DNA from: Endozoicomonas sp965196975
Lineage (GTDB): Bacteria; Pseudomonadota; Gammaproteobacteria; Pseudomonadales; Endozoicomonadaceae
Length of the DNA: 64,000 nt
Direction: 5' to 3'
Assembly: GCF_965196975.1 (NCBI RefSeq)
Contig: NZ_OZ239981.1
Location: forward strand, 2,170,001 to 2,234,000
The translations under genes and the position numbers were made by a program. Position 1 is the stretch's first letter; every line of letters begins with the position of its first letter. A model generated the notes under the pieces. That model was given only the letters and a program-made list of their open reading frames with translations. It did no database searches and was not told the DNA's origin. Below are positions 45,186-53,229 of this stretch, piece by piece.

Positions 45186-46490
45186 TCAGAGTTCGTCATA
45201 GGGTGCAATCTCTCTTTTCTGGCTGCGGCGACTGTTTCGGTCGTGTCGTTTATCCGAGAGGGTTTCGTCAAAGTAGCCATTGCGGACAATGGCCTTGCAC
45301 AGGTAGTCCGGTACATCCATGCGAGTGACCCGCTGTGAGTAACAGATGCAGACTTCCTGTGCGGTTCCCTCCCGCCAGAGCACACAGTTCTGTGGTTTGG
45401 GAAAAGAACGGGGTTTGGTCAGGTGATCGTAGACCGGTGCCGTATGAGCCATGCCGGTGATCCTCGGCTTGCGCTCTTGCAGATACTGTTCACGGCTTTG
45501 AGGCTCGGTGTCAGCAACCGGCAGCAGAGAACCGGAGGGTTCTGGTGCCGGTGCGGCTTCGCCTTGTTGATCAGGGGTAAGCGTGGTGTAGCCGAGATAG
45601 AGTGCAAAACCGACAGCACCGAGCAGTATCGGGATCAGCCAGATCACCGGCGGAAGGCTCAGCTTGTGCGTGTGCTCAAAGGCCGAGAAGTAGACCCCAA
45701 AGTATTTCTTAGGCTTGCCGGTGACGGACTTGCGCCCTTCTTTCTTGGCAAAGTGATCATCAGGATCAACGCACTTGTCCCAGGTGTATCGGGTGACTTT
45801 GGAGGAGCCCCAGAAATTGAAGTAGTGGGTATGGTGCCCGCACAGTCTTCTCAGGTGGACATCGAGAAAGTTCGGATGCTGGGTGATTAAGATGACATCA
45901 AAGCTGTCATGGCGATGCTTCTCGAAGCGTGACGCATACAAAGGAACTTTGTCTTTGCCGGAGCGCACTGGAAAGAACTCCTGAGCCTCATCAATGACCA
46001 GCACCGAGTAGCCTTGCAAGTCATACCATTGGTGAGGATCAGGAAAGTGCGTCCAGTGCAGGTTCAGATGCTCGAAGTCCTTGAAAGTGAGTTCCACACC
46101 TTCAGGAGCGTTCTTCTCGATCTCTGAAACCTTCTGCACCTGTGCAGCGGGATAACAGACTTTAACCCACTTCAGCCATTGCCTCAGTGGGTCGTGTTGC
46201 TGAAAAGCCTGTTCCAGAAACGGCGCATCCTTCAGTTCCACAAATCGCTTCTGTTCATGGATCGGTTGAATCATGGGGGTGATGACGGACTTCTGATTCT
46301 TGGTCAGCGATGGGAGATAGATGTCGTAGAAAAACGCCTGAAAGGTCTGGCACTGCTGATAGTCCAGCAGGTTCAGTTTGATGTTGTTGTAGAACTTGGG
46401 TCTGCCAGCGTATTTCTTATCGGTGCAGACGGTTTTGAAGCAGTTCAGGCTTTTGCTGGCACCTGGTCTGCCGGTAATGAAGTGAAGCAT
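45186..46490 (-). CDS. zot: Zot/pI-type phage assembly ATPase
   Basis: 434 aa. Walker A is 'GRPGASKS' (7-14), Walker B 'VLVIDEAQEF' (about 160-170), followed by 'DVILITQHPNFLDVHLRRL', all characteristic of pI/Zot proteins. A single membrane helix lies at about 277-303 ('VIWLIPILLGAVGFALYLGY'), separating the cytoplasmic ATPase from a periplasmic tail. It drives virion extrusion through the inner membrane. The tail differs from the Vibrio cholerae active peptide as far as can be judged, so toxin activity is not claimed. AGGAGAAAAGGG precedes the start. Confidence 0.85.
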   Translation of the reverse strand: MLHFITGRPGASKSLNCFKTVCTDKKYAGRPKFYNNIKLNLLDYQQCQTFQAFFYDIYLPSLTKNQKSVITPMIQPIHEQKRFVELKDAPFLEQAFQQHDPLRQWLKWVKVCYPAAQVQKVSEIEKNAPEGVELTFKDFEHLNLHWTHFPDPHQWYDLQGYSVLVIDEAQEFFPVRSGKDKVPLYASRFEKHRHDSFDVILITQHPNFLDVHLRRLCGHHTHYFNFWGSSKVTRYTWDKCVDPDDHFAKKEGRKSVTGKPKKYFGVYFSAFEHTHKLSLPPVIWLIPILLGAVGFALYLGYTTLTPDQQGEAAPAPEPSGSLLPVADTEPQSREQYLQERKPRITGMAHTAPVYDHLTKPRSFPKPQNCVLWREGTAQEVCICYSQRVTRMDVPDYLCKAIVRNGYFDETLSDKRHDRNSRRSQKREIAPYDEL

Positions 46491-46558
46491 CGCACGTGTC
46501 CCTTTTCTCCTGTGGTCATCCTGCGGATTGTTAATGGCTGTTGGTTTTGGGTTCCGCA

Positions 46559-46596
46559 GGAAACCGAGTTCTTTTCAAGAAAAGAACACCGTTTCC
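46559..46596. repeat. Hairpin upstream of zot
   Basis: GTTCTTTTC AA GAAAAGAAC (46568-46587) is a perfect palindrome, extended outside by GGAAAC/GTTTCC after three mismatched positions. It lies between the pVI-like and Zot genes and could tune transcript level or mRNA stability. Confidence 0.5.
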
Positions 46597-46636
46597 AGCG
46601 GCTCAATAGACAGCGTTAACAACCCGTGGTTCAGGA

Positions 46637-46948
46637 CTAGCCACCAAAGCCTTTCCAGAAGGAAACGCTTTGTTTTGGCCGTCCGTTAAAATAGGAGACA
46701 CCCTTGATCACCATGATGACGGTGATAAACGACAATGCGATATTGACCGCTTTGGGGATACCGAGAAGAGAAAGCATCTGGAACATGGCCACTGGCATAC
46801 CATCAAAATTGGCCTGAATCTGCTCGCCCAGATAATCCACCATGATGTCCAACCCGAAATAAGTGACCACGCCTACCCCAAGCCCCCGCAGCAATAGCCA
46901 TGCAATGGGGACAATGGTGGAAACAATGAAAGTCAGTATGTAGCCCAT
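46637..46948 (-). CDS. pVI-like minor coat protein (DUF2523-type)
   Basis: 103 aa with three hydrophobic helices (residues about 3-20, 22-40, 65-85) and a short cytoplasmic tail. Size, topology and position between the pIII-like and Zot genes match the pVI family, which caps the virion end together with pIII. Confidence 0.7.
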   Translation of the reverse strand: MGYILTFIVSTIVPIAWLLLRGLGVGVVTYFGLDIMVDYLGEQIQANFDGMPVAMFQMLSLLGIPKAVNIALSFITVIMVIKGVSYFNGRPKQSVSFWKGFGG

Positions 46949-46970
46949 GATATTCCCCTATTCCTTTTGT

Positions 46971-48248
46971 TTAACCAGAGCCTAGTGACTTGGCCAATAT
47001 CACCGCCATTGAGAACCAGGTGGCGAAGAGAATGAACCATGAGATATAGGAAGCCAGGTCACATAATGGAGTCAGGGCAAATTCAAACTCAGCACCGAGA
47101 ACGGTAAAGCTGATTGGATCGGGACATTGGTTATCCGACGTGACGTATTCTTCAGTATCCAGAAAGTCTTCAACATGGATTTCCAACGTATCCCCCGGTA
47201 ATGATCCCAAGGGAGTCATGTTTGGGTTGTTGCTGATGATGGAACTGATTTCACCGTCGTTATATTCCGAGAGGCACAACTGCTTCTTCTCCATTCGAGC
47301 AATGGCGCACTGGATGGCATCACCGGAACAGGTCACTTCTTTATCGCATTCAAAGCCAGAGAATGCTGATTTGGGGTTGTCGCTTTCTGCCTGTTTCTCA
47401 GCCTGTTGGCGAATGCCGGTTTCTTTGACAATGTGTTGAACGGTTTGGGCTTCAGGCGAGTTATCCGTGAGATCCTGCTGATCGAGAATATCATCCGTTG
47501 AATTGCCATTGGCATTACCACCATTGGCAGGATGATCAACAGAGTTGGGATCAACAACATCGCCTTCAGGGTAGGTGCAAAGGTATTCACCATTGACGTA
47601 TTGGCAGTTGCTGTAGGCATTCTTTTCGAAGCAGACCACTTCACCATTAAAGGTTCCACAGTTGAACAGGTCTTCCCGTGTTTCATTATCAATGCAGACA
47701 GGAACCCCATTTACCAGCTTGCAGGTCTGGTCAGCACTGATGCACACCTGAGTATTGCCATCAGAACGGCAAGGCAGTTCATCTTCATTGATTTCGGTGT
47801 ATTCACTGACACCGGCAAGCTGGGCAGTTTCTTCATTACCGGTACAGGAGCCACCTGTCGGAATGTATTCATAGGCAATTGGAGACAACAGGTTGTCATA
47901 GTCCCGAAAGCCACCCAGCGAGGTATAGCTGCACTGGTTATAACAGGCGGTTTGCGCATTAGTGGAACTGGTGACTGGTTTTGCATCAAGGCAGACTTCA
48001 GGATCAGCGGGGATCTCACCGTACTTGCCATGATAACGGTCAAGCAGTCGATGACCAGAAGTGGTGCAGTTTAATGCCAGATTGTTAAGCCAGGTTGCAC
48101 GGCCAAATTCTTCATACGTCATACAATCAGCAACCACTGCACTTTTGGAACCATCAGGTACTATGCGCCCATTTTCAGACTCCCAATAGTCTGGGCCAGC
48201 CAAAGCCAGAACAGGAATAAAGGTGAAAATAAGCGTTGCGATTTTCAT
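46971..48248 (-). CDS. pIII-like phage adsorption protein
   Basis: 425 aa from the ATG at 48248, where a clear signal peptide starts ('MKIATLIFTFIPVLALAG'); the frame is open to 48314 but the extra residues are not signal-like. The secreted part is rich in Cys and Asn/Asp with a flexible middle ('NGGNANGNSTDD'), and the C-terminus ends in one membrane helix ('YISWFILFATWFSMAVILA'). These are the features of filamentous-phage pIII proteins that bind the pilus and TolA. The receptor cannot be inferred. Confidence 0.75.
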   Translation of the reverse strand: MKIATLIFTFIPVLALAGPDYWESENGRIVPDGSKSAVVADCMTYEEFGRATWLNNLALNCTTSGHRLLDRYHGKYGEIPADPEVCLDAKPVTSSTNAQTACYNQCSYTSLGGFRDYDNLLSPIAYEYIPTGGSCTGNEETAQLAGVSEYTEINEDELPCRSDGNTQVCISADQTCKLVNGVPVCIDNETREDLFNCGTFNGEVVCFEKNAYSNCQYVNGEYLCTYPEGDVVDPNSVDHPANGGNANGNSTDDILDQQDLTDNSPEAQTVQHIVKETGIRQQAEKQAESDNPKSAFSGFECDKEVTCSGDAIQCAIARMEKKQLCLSEYNDGEISSIISNNPNMTPLGSLPGDTLEIHVEDFLDTEEYVTSDNQCPDPISFTVLGAEFEFALTPLCDLASYISWFILFATWFSMAVILAKSLGSG

Positions 48249-48386
48249 GGCCGCATGACCCAGACAGCCATCAGGACAACCAGTACATAGAACCATCCAT
48301 AGTCTGGAACCCACACTGCACCATCATCCTTGGTTAAAGATGCCGGCAATTAATGCCAGCATACCGTCCATCCCTGGACATAAAGA

Positions 48387-48405
48387 CGGGAGGACGAACC
48401 TCCCG
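48387..48405 (-). terminator. Terminator-like hairpin after the major coat gene
   Basis: CGGGAGG ACGAA CCTCCCG, a perfect 7-bp stem, followed on the minus strand by TCTTTAT. It lies 20 bp after the pVIII-like stop and before the pIII-like gene, where Ff phages have the terminator that makes coat mRNA abundant. Confidence 0.65.
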
Positions 48406-48425
48406 CCAACCCATGCAAGCAAGTC

Positions 48426-48629
48426 TCAGCCGAAAATCGCGCCTTTGACCCACTTGAACACCACGGCAAGTGCCGCCACACCAATCAACGCAGTCCCCAC
48501 AGCGGTAATCGCTGTCGAGCCATCGGTTGAAATGGCAGTAGTGGCTGCTGACACATCAATCTCGGCAAAGGCACTGGATGCCAGTGCTGAAGTTGTCAGC
48601 AGGAGTACAAGGTGTTTTAGCTTCTTCAT
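48426..48629 (-). CDS. Major coat protein (pVIII-like)
   Basis: 67 aa: a signal peptide ending near residue 22 ('LLLTTSALASSAFA'), then a mature part of about 45 residues with an acidic start, one hydrophobic helix ('AVGTALIGVAALAVVFKWV') and a basic end ('KWVKGAIFG'). This is the classical pVIII plan. AAGGAGATTAGCC gives a strong ribosome-binding site, fitting high expression. Confidence 0.9.
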   Translation of the reverse strand: MKKLKHLVLLLTTSALASSAFAEIDVSAATTAISTDGSTAITAVGTALIGVAALAVVFKWVKGAIFG

Positions 48630-48647
48630 GGCTAATCTCCTTGTTGG

Positions 48648-48860
48648 TTAACGTAATTGACGAAGAATCAGGGCAAAGATAAATCCAATGACCAGCAGCA
48701 GGAGAGTTGCGCTGATCAGGGCATCTGCCTGTTCTTTCGTCAGCCCATTCGATGCAGGGATCGCCTGCACCTCTTCAAGCGTGATGGTGGCGGACTCACC
48801 GGAGCAGGTAATCTGCCCTTCTGAGTCCGAACTAAAGCCATCACACAGAAGCAGTTGCAT
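48648..48860 (-). CDS. Small prophage membrane protein
   Basis: 70 aa with a soluble Cys-containing N-terminus and one membrane helix ('ALISATLLLLVIGFIFALIL') with a basic end. Its ATG overlaps the TAA of the upstream pV-like gene (TAATG), so translation is coupled. The position before pVIII corresponds to pVII/pIX of Ff phages, but it is larger than those, so it is named only by context. Confidence 0.65.
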   Translation of the reverse strand: MQLLLCDGFSSDSEGQITCSGESATITLEEVQAIPASNGLTKEQADALISATLLLLVIGFIFALILRQLR

Positions 48861-49150
48861 TATTTAACCGCCTTTTCTAATGCCGGTTTTTTAATACCAA
48901 GAATCTTGATAGAGATTCGTTGTTTTGAACCGGACATTACCTTGGTTCGAAACTCATACGGCTTTAAGGGTTGCAGTGATTGAAAATCAACGAGCTTTTC
49001 ATAATCAGAACTGCAAATCATGACATCCAAACCAAAAATATTGGGATCATCATCCTCACCCGTTCCGGAAAGAAAAACTTTTAAGTAGCGCGAGCTTTCA
49101 AACTCGGTAACTTTAGCTCCCAGGTAGAGAGCTTTAACGGTGGTTTCCAT
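48860..49150 (-). CDS. pV-like single-stranded DNA-binding protein
   Basis: 96 aa, soluble, beta-rich, basic at the C-terminus. The size and the first position in the leftward structural unit match gene V proteins, which coat phage single strands. The sequence likeness is modest ('KVTEFESSRYLKVFLSGTGE'). It has a good AAAGGAGAAAAT ribosome-binding site. Confidence 0.55.
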   Translation of the reverse strand: METTVKALYLGAKVTEFESSRYLKVFLSGTGEDDDPNIFGLDVMICSSDYEKLVDFQSLQPLKPYEFRTKVMSGSKQRISIKILGIKKPALEKAVK

Positions 49151-49270
49151 TTTTTATTTTCTCCTTTTTTGGTTCACCTGAATTGAATTAAATACACAGA
49201 TTTCCAAATGTGCAATAAGTGAAAATAAACTTTCTAATACTGACCTATAACCACTTAAAACAACCAAAAT

Positions 49271-49387
49271 GAATTTTTAATTTTTGCTTTGGAGCCTTGC
49301 CATTATGCTTTCAATTTTTTTGTGGCGATGGGGAAAATCGCCAAAAAAAGTGAAGCACAATGGCATCCAAAGCAATAATTAAAATTC
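49271..49387. repeat. 117-nt imperfect hairpin, candidate packaging signal
   Basis: The two arms pair over nearly their whole length: GAATTTTTAATTTTTGCTTT with AAAGCAATAATTAAAATTC on the outside, TGCCATTATGCTTTC with GAAGCACAATGGCA in the middle, TTTTTTTGTGGCGAT with ATCGCCAAAAAAA inside, leaving a loop of about 8 nt. It lies in non-coding DNA before the pV-like gene; its right end touches the stop of the next upstream gene. Confidence 0.75.
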
Positions 49388-49589
49388 ATTGCTTTGATCG
49401 TTTATTGGATTCCTCAACATCCAGAAACCAGACGGAGTTTTCTGATTGAATGTAACGGGCATATTCAACCCATGACAGGGTATTGCAGAATATATACGGT
49501 AAATCAGCCTGAAGCTGCAAAGCCTCATCTACTTGCTGGGAAAGTCTTTCTGTGGAATCGTGCGTTTGCTTCCTGCGTCCTCGCTTCAA
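49386..49589 (-). CDS. Small basic prophage protein
   Basis: 67 aa from a TTG start at 49589 (no ATG fits). The N-terminus is strongly basic ('KRGRRKQTH'), followed by a helical, mixed-charge part. Function unknown; the position between the regulator and the replication/coat genes suggests a replication or regulatory accessory protein. Low certainty that it is expressed. Confidence 0.4.
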   Translation of the reverse strand: MKRGRRKQTHDSTERLSQQVDEALQLQADLPYIFCNTLSWVEYARYIQSENSVWFLDVEESNKRSKQ

Positions 49590-49670
49590 AAAAAGGCTCT
49601 CTAAAAACAGGTAAGACCATGTATTTAAAGCTATAATTACTGATATTTAAGAGTATTTAGGCAGTAAGTA

Positions 49671-49871
49671 TCAGTCATCATCTTCGAGCTTTGCTTTCAA
49701 CTTACGGATATCGATCAAACGACGTTTTCCCATTTTCACTGTGGGAATTCTATTGTCCTTTATCCAGGTTCGCACTGTTTCAGCAGATACCCCCACGCGC
49801 TGAGCAAAGGATTCTACTGACTGTATGAAGTATTCACTGTCATTGGGCTCTGTCATAGATAAACGATCCAT
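49671..49871 (-). CDS. Excisionase/AlpA-like helix-turn-helix protein
   Basis: 66 aa with 'SFAQRVGVSAETVRTWIKDN' followed by 'RIPTVKMGKRRLIDIRKL', the helix-turn-helix plus wing of MerR/excisionase-type small DNA-binding proteins. It is divergent from the integrase gene, as excisionases and phage repressors often are, so it may control integration direction or early transcription. An internal Met (residue 6) is an alternative start. Confidence 0.75.
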   Translation of the reverse strand: MDRLSMTEPNDSEYFIQSVESFAQRVGVSAETVRTWIKDNRIPTVKMGKRRLIDIRKLKAKLEDDD

Positions 49872-50230
49872 GTTGATTAGAGGAAATAATATGAATACAT
49901 AATCAATTTTTAAAAATCAACATCTTTTTTTAATAAAAAACGACCTTAAAAACATCCATAAAGAGTTTAAGTATATGCAGCGTATATACATGGCATATCT
50001 AAAAGATATACCCAACATATGTTTTGCTATCAAAAATCAATCCTAGACCTTTTAAATAAAAATAAAAAATAAAACTGCTATCAAAAACCAATCATAAATT
50101 CATGTCTGCATATGCAGACAAATATAAAAATAAATCAATTGCAATTAATTTAGACTCATCCAACAATATGAAACATTCCATAAGAAAGTGGGTTTCATAG
50201 AACCATCACAAGTTCACACAATAGAAAGAC
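49872..50230. promoter_or_regulatory. Divergent control region of the prophage
   Basis: A+T-rich 360 bp between the regulator and the integrase. It holds a perfect 18-bp palindrome TGTCTGCATATGCAGACA (50103-50120), a near repeat GCTATCAAAAATCAATC / GCTATCAAAAACCAATC (about 50026-50043 and 50078-50095), and overlapping GTATAT motifs at 49972-50000. These are good operator or arm-site candidates for the excisionase-like protein and integrase. Confidence 0.55.
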
Positions 50231-51244
50231 ATGTCTATCAAAAAAATAAACAACCAATGGAAAATTGATTTCAGGATTGGCAGCAAACGCTATCGTCATA
50301 CCGCAAAGACAAAACTTGAGTGTATCCAGTTTCGGGATAAGTGCATTGCGGATAAAGATAAAGAAGCGCCAGAAAAGGATGACCGAACACTCAGAGAGCT
50401 TATCGATATCTGGTATGAAGCCAGAGGTGTTGAGCTGGCCGACAATGAAAGGACACTGAAGAACCTGATCCGTTTTTGTGAGGTAATGGGTAATCCGATA
50501 GCCAAAGAAGTCACCGCAAGGGACTGGCATAGATATAAGCAGAAGAAGCGAGAGGCAGGTATCGGAGACAAGACGCTCAATAACATGCTGGGCTATATAA
50601 ATGCGGTCTATAACTTCCTGAGTAGGAACGCCATCATTGGCTACCCTAACCCCTTTCAGCCCGTAGACAAGATTCGTATCCACGAGAAGGAGCTTGTCTT
50701 CCTGAGCAATGAAGAGATTCAGCTGCTGTTTGAAGACATCAGGAAGAACTGCAAAAGCCGCCATGTAATGATGATCACCAAGATTTGCCTGTCTACCGGT
50801 GCTCGCTGGGGAGAGATCGAGAGCCGGAAGGATCACCACTTCAAGAACAATCAGGTTTACCTGACCTACACCAAGTCCAAGAAGAACCGGATTATCCCGC
50901 TAGACGAAGCATTGTTCCTGGAGGTGAAACAACACATCAGGGAGAAAGGCGAGTTCACTAACTGCCAGGAATCGTTCAGGAGGGCTTTACTGCGCTCTGG
51001 AGTCAGAACGGTTCGAGGACAGGCCAGCCATGTTCTACGCCATACCTTTGCCAGCCACTTTATGATGAACGGCGGAAACATTCGGGTACTGCAAAGCATC
51101 CTCGGTCACGCTGACATCAAGATGACCATGAAATACGCAAAATTCAGCAAAGAACACTTAAACGACGCCGTTAGACTAAATCCATTAAGCAAAATGGACA
51201 CATCTTGGACACTTAAGGAAAAACTAGAAATCGTGGAGAATTAA
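50231..51244 (+). CDS. int: Phage tyrosine-recombinase integrase
   Basis: 337 aa. The N-terminal 60 residues are an arm-binding-like domain, 65-150 a SAM-like core-binding domain, and 165-320 the catalytic domain with Arg in 'STGARWGEIE', Lys in 'YTKSKKNRI', 'HVLRHTFASH' (His-x-x-Arg), 'LGHADIKMT' (His) and the nucleophile Tyr in 'MKYAKFS'. It lies 26 bp from the att repeat in tRNA-Ser, which explains the target. Remnants of its gene occur at 29719 and 35879. Confidence 0.9.
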   Translation: MSIKKINNQWKIDFRIGSKRYRHTAKTKLECIQFRDKCIADKDKEAPEKDDRTLRELIDIWYEARGVELADNERTLKNLIRFCEVMGNPIAKEVTARDWHRYKQKKREAGIGDKTLNNMLGYINAVYNFLSRNAIIGYPNPFQPVDKIRIHEKELVFLSNEEIQLLFEDIRKNCKSRHVMMITKICLSTGARWGEIESRKDHHFKNNQVYLTYTKSKKNRIIPLDEALFLEVKQHIREKGEFTNCQESFRRALLRSGVRTVRGQASHVLRHTFASHFMMNGGNIRVLQSILGHADIKMTMKYAKFSKEHLNDAVRLNPLSKMDTSWTLKEKLEIVEN

Positions 51245-51270
51245 GAAGAGGAAAAACAAGGAGTTAGGAA

Positions 51271-51300
51271 GGATATATGGCGGTGAGGGAGGGATTCGAA
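51271..51300. other. att repeat, right copy, in the tRNA-Ser 3' end
   Basis: Identical to 36220-36249. It includes the CCA, acceptor and T-arm part of the tRNA gene, so integration leaves the tRNA intact. Confidence 0.85.
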
Positions 51301-51370
51301 CCCTCGATACGGCTACAAACCGTATACTCCCTTAGCAGGGGAGCGCCTTCAGCCTCTCGGCCACCTCACC
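51278..51370 (-). tRNA. tRNA-Ser (GCU anticodon)
   Basis: 93 nt including the encoded CCA. Acceptor GGTGAGG pairs with CCTCACC; the anticodon loop is CTGCTAA with anticodon GCT; a long variable arm (TATACGG/CCGTATC region) marks a class II tRNA. Its 3' end is the prophage attachment site. Confidence 0.95.
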
Positions 51371-51379
51371 GTTTCAAAA

Positions 51380-51456
51380 TGGCGCGCTCGGGAGGATTCG
51401 AACCTCCGACCGCCTGGTTCGTAGCCAGGTACTCTATCCAGCTGAGCTACGAGCGC
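51380..51456 (-). tRNA. tRNA-Arg (ACG anticodon), copy 1
   Basis: 77 nt with CCA; acceptor GCGCTCG/CGAGCGC, anticodon loop CTACGAA (ACG, to be read as ICG after deamination), T loop TTCGAAT. Confidence 0.95.
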
Positions 51457-51518
51457 GTTGTTTGAAGCGACGTGAAAGATATTTGAATCTTTTTGATTCG
51501 TCAATCTTTTTGTTGACT

Positions 51519-51595
51519 TGGCGCGCTCGGGAGGATTCGAACCTCCGACCGCCTGGTTCGTAGCCAGGTACTCTATCCAGCTGAGCTACGAGCGC
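51519..51595 (-). tRNA. tRNA-Arg (ACG anticodon), copy 2
   Basis: Same sequence as copy 1, 62 bp upstream of it in the direction of transcription; probably one transcript. Confidence 0.95.
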
Positions 51596-52156
51596 CCTGC
51601 GTCAACGGAGGCAAACTATAGAGATTTCATTAGGTTGAGTCAAACTCGGTTTTTACTGATCCTGTAAAACAAATACTCAGGTACCAGGTTTCATTTCCTT
51701 GAGCGCTACTCTTTATATACTCAGGCCAACGTGCCGGTTTCTCCCAGACTGCCACCCAAATGCTCAGGTGTTCCATGCCTTTATAAGCCAACACACTTTC
51801 CGAAACATAGACAGGCTGGGCCAATCCATAACGTCATCAAAAACGTGAGCAGTAACCATGATCCAAGAAGACGAAACAGGGAACCCTGACGATTTGAGTT
51901 AACCAGAGCATCAAGCAGTGCTGATCTTAAGAATACGGCTGTGTAATCATCGTAGCTGCGAACAACCGGATGAAATCGATGCCAGAGCATCGCGGTTTGA
52001 TGAGCCATACCGGGTCTATTTGTTGCCCCGGTTGTGGCGAGTCATTACAACGCAGAACGGGCATCGACATCACCATACCCATAGGGCACAGGCGACGTCG
52101 TTCGAAAGTTCAATTGATACCGCATGCGCAGGGAGGGAACAGCAAATTTCAGGCAT
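51596..52156. other. Spacer between tRNA-Arg copies 2 and 3, no recognised gene
   Basis: Short open frames occur, for example leftward 51781-52008 with a single hydrophobic segment ('LLLTFLMTLWIGPACLCF'), but no family, ribosome-binding site or conserved pattern supports them. Confidence 0.5.
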
Positions 52157-52182
52157 AAAAAAACGGCAGATGAACTGCCGTT
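52157..52182 (-). terminator. Terminator after tRNA-Arg copy 3
   Basis: On the minus strand AACGGCAGTTCATCTGCCGTT is followed by a T run: a 7- to 8-bp stem, loop of 6, immediately downstream of the tRNA. It would separate copy 3 from the other tRNAs. Confidence 0.85.
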
Positions 52183-52186
52183 GATA

Positions 52187-52263
52187 TGGCGCGCTCGGGA
52201 GGATTCGAACCTCCGACCGCCTGGTTCGTAGCCAGGTACTCTATCCAGCTGAGCTACGAGCGC
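52187..52263 (-). tRNA. tRNA-Arg (ACG anticodon), copy 3
   Basis: Identical to the other two copies by eye, 77 nt with CCA. It has its own terminator and so is probably transcribed alone. Confidence 0.95.
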
Positions 52264-52378
52264 GTATGTGCTGAAGAAACATTGGGCTTAACGTGAAAAC
52301 CCCGCCTTCATTCAGTGGCGTGGATCTTACATAAACCGATGTTCTATGTACAGCATTAATAGAACAAAATATCACCAG

Positions 52379-53065
52379 TTAATTGATGGGTGGCAGTTGC
52401 CAGTCTATGGGCTCTATTCCATGACTGCACAGATAGTCATTACTCTTTGAGAAAGGCCTGCTGCCAAAGAAGCCTCGATAAGCAGAAAGCGGTGAAGGGT
52501 GTACTGATTTCAGAACCAGGTGTTTACGGGTATCAATAAACCGGCCTTTTTTCTGTGCATAGCTGCCCCATAAAATAAAGACAATATGCTCCCTCTGCTC
52601 ATTTAAAGCGGCAACAACCTGGTCGGTAAACTCCTCCCATCCCCTGCCCTGATGAGATGCTGCCTGCTTGTGCTCGACAGTCAATACGCTGTTCAACAGT
52701 AACACGCCCTGCCGGGCCCAGTGCTCCAGGAAGCCATGGCTTGCCGGTGGAATGCCCAGATCGGACTCCAGCTCTTTATACATGTTGACCAGTGAGGGAG
52801 GAATGGCGATTTCCGGGTGTACAGAGAAGCTTAAGCCATGCGCCTGACCAGGCCCGTGATAAGGATCCTGCCCAAGGATTACCACTTTCACCTGTTCAAA
52901 GGGCGTGAGATCCATAGCCCGAAAGTATTCCCCACCCCTGGGGTAAATCATCTTTCCCTGGGCTTTTTCATTTTGAAGAAAGCGGCGAAGCGCCTGCATA
53001 TACTCTTTGGTAAATTCATCCTGAAGCATCGCTTTCCAGGAAGGTTCTAATCGAATGTCCGGCAT
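52379..53065 (-). CDS. ung: Uracil-DNA glycosylase
   Basis: 228 aa, normal length. The water-activating motif 'VVILGQDPYHGPGQAHGLSF', the uracil pocket 'LLLNSVLTVE', and the DNA-intercalation loop 'HPSPLSAYRGFFGSRPFS' are all intact. It removes uracil from DNA to start base-excision repair in the cytoplasm. It is a single gene, divergent from the secreted phosphatase-like gene. Confidence 0.95.
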   Translation of the reverse strand: MPDIRLEPSWKAMLQDEFTKEYMQALRRFLQNEKAQGKMIYPRGGEYFRAMDLTPFEQVKVVILGQDPYHGPGQAHGLSFSVHPEIAIPPSLVNMYKELESDLGIPPASHGFLEHWARQGVLLLNSVLTVEHKQAASHQGRGWEEFTDQVVAALNEQREHIVFILWGSYAQKKGRFIDTRKHLVLKSVHPSPLSAYRGFFGSRPFSKSNDYLCSHGIEPIDWQLPPIN

Positions 53066-53229
53066 TTTATGGCTTCAAACCTCCACCTGGATTCTATGAT
53101 GCTGACAAAAAATTTACCTCTAACAGCAGAAGAGCCGACTACACTCTCTGCCACTGGATGCACTTTAGCACAAGTACTTCTCTTCTAATAACCACAATAA
53201 ATAGCCATTTTCCGGACTGCACTATAACA

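Larger units (their letters stand above)
43390..51300. mobile_element. Filamentous (inovirus-type) prophage
   Basis: A compact leftward module reads pV-like, small membrane protein, pVIII-like coat, pIII-like adsorption protein, pVI-like, Zot/pI, then Rep, in the order known for filamentous phages, with a rightward tyrosine integrase beside the tRNA-Ser att site. No pIV secretin is encoded, so it would use a host secretin for exit. The left limit is set at the start of the leader shared with the remnant at 35745; a left att repeat is not present there but at 36220, so island DNA lies between. Confidence 0.85.

Noticed and set aside
45186..46490. Zot as a host-damaging toxin
   Set aside because: In filamentous phages Zot is the pI assembly ATPase. 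No toxin peptide in the C-terminal tail could be supported from sequence.
50231..51244. Tyrosine recombinase as the integron integrase for the attC-like sites
   Set aside because: It sits beside the tRNA-Ser att repeat, resembles phage integrases in layout, and is 7.5 kb from the cassettes; nothing specific to IntI was recognised.
51781..52008. Leftward small membrane protein between tRNA-Arg genes
   Set aside because: A single hydrophobic run and no start signal or conserved pattern; likely chance.
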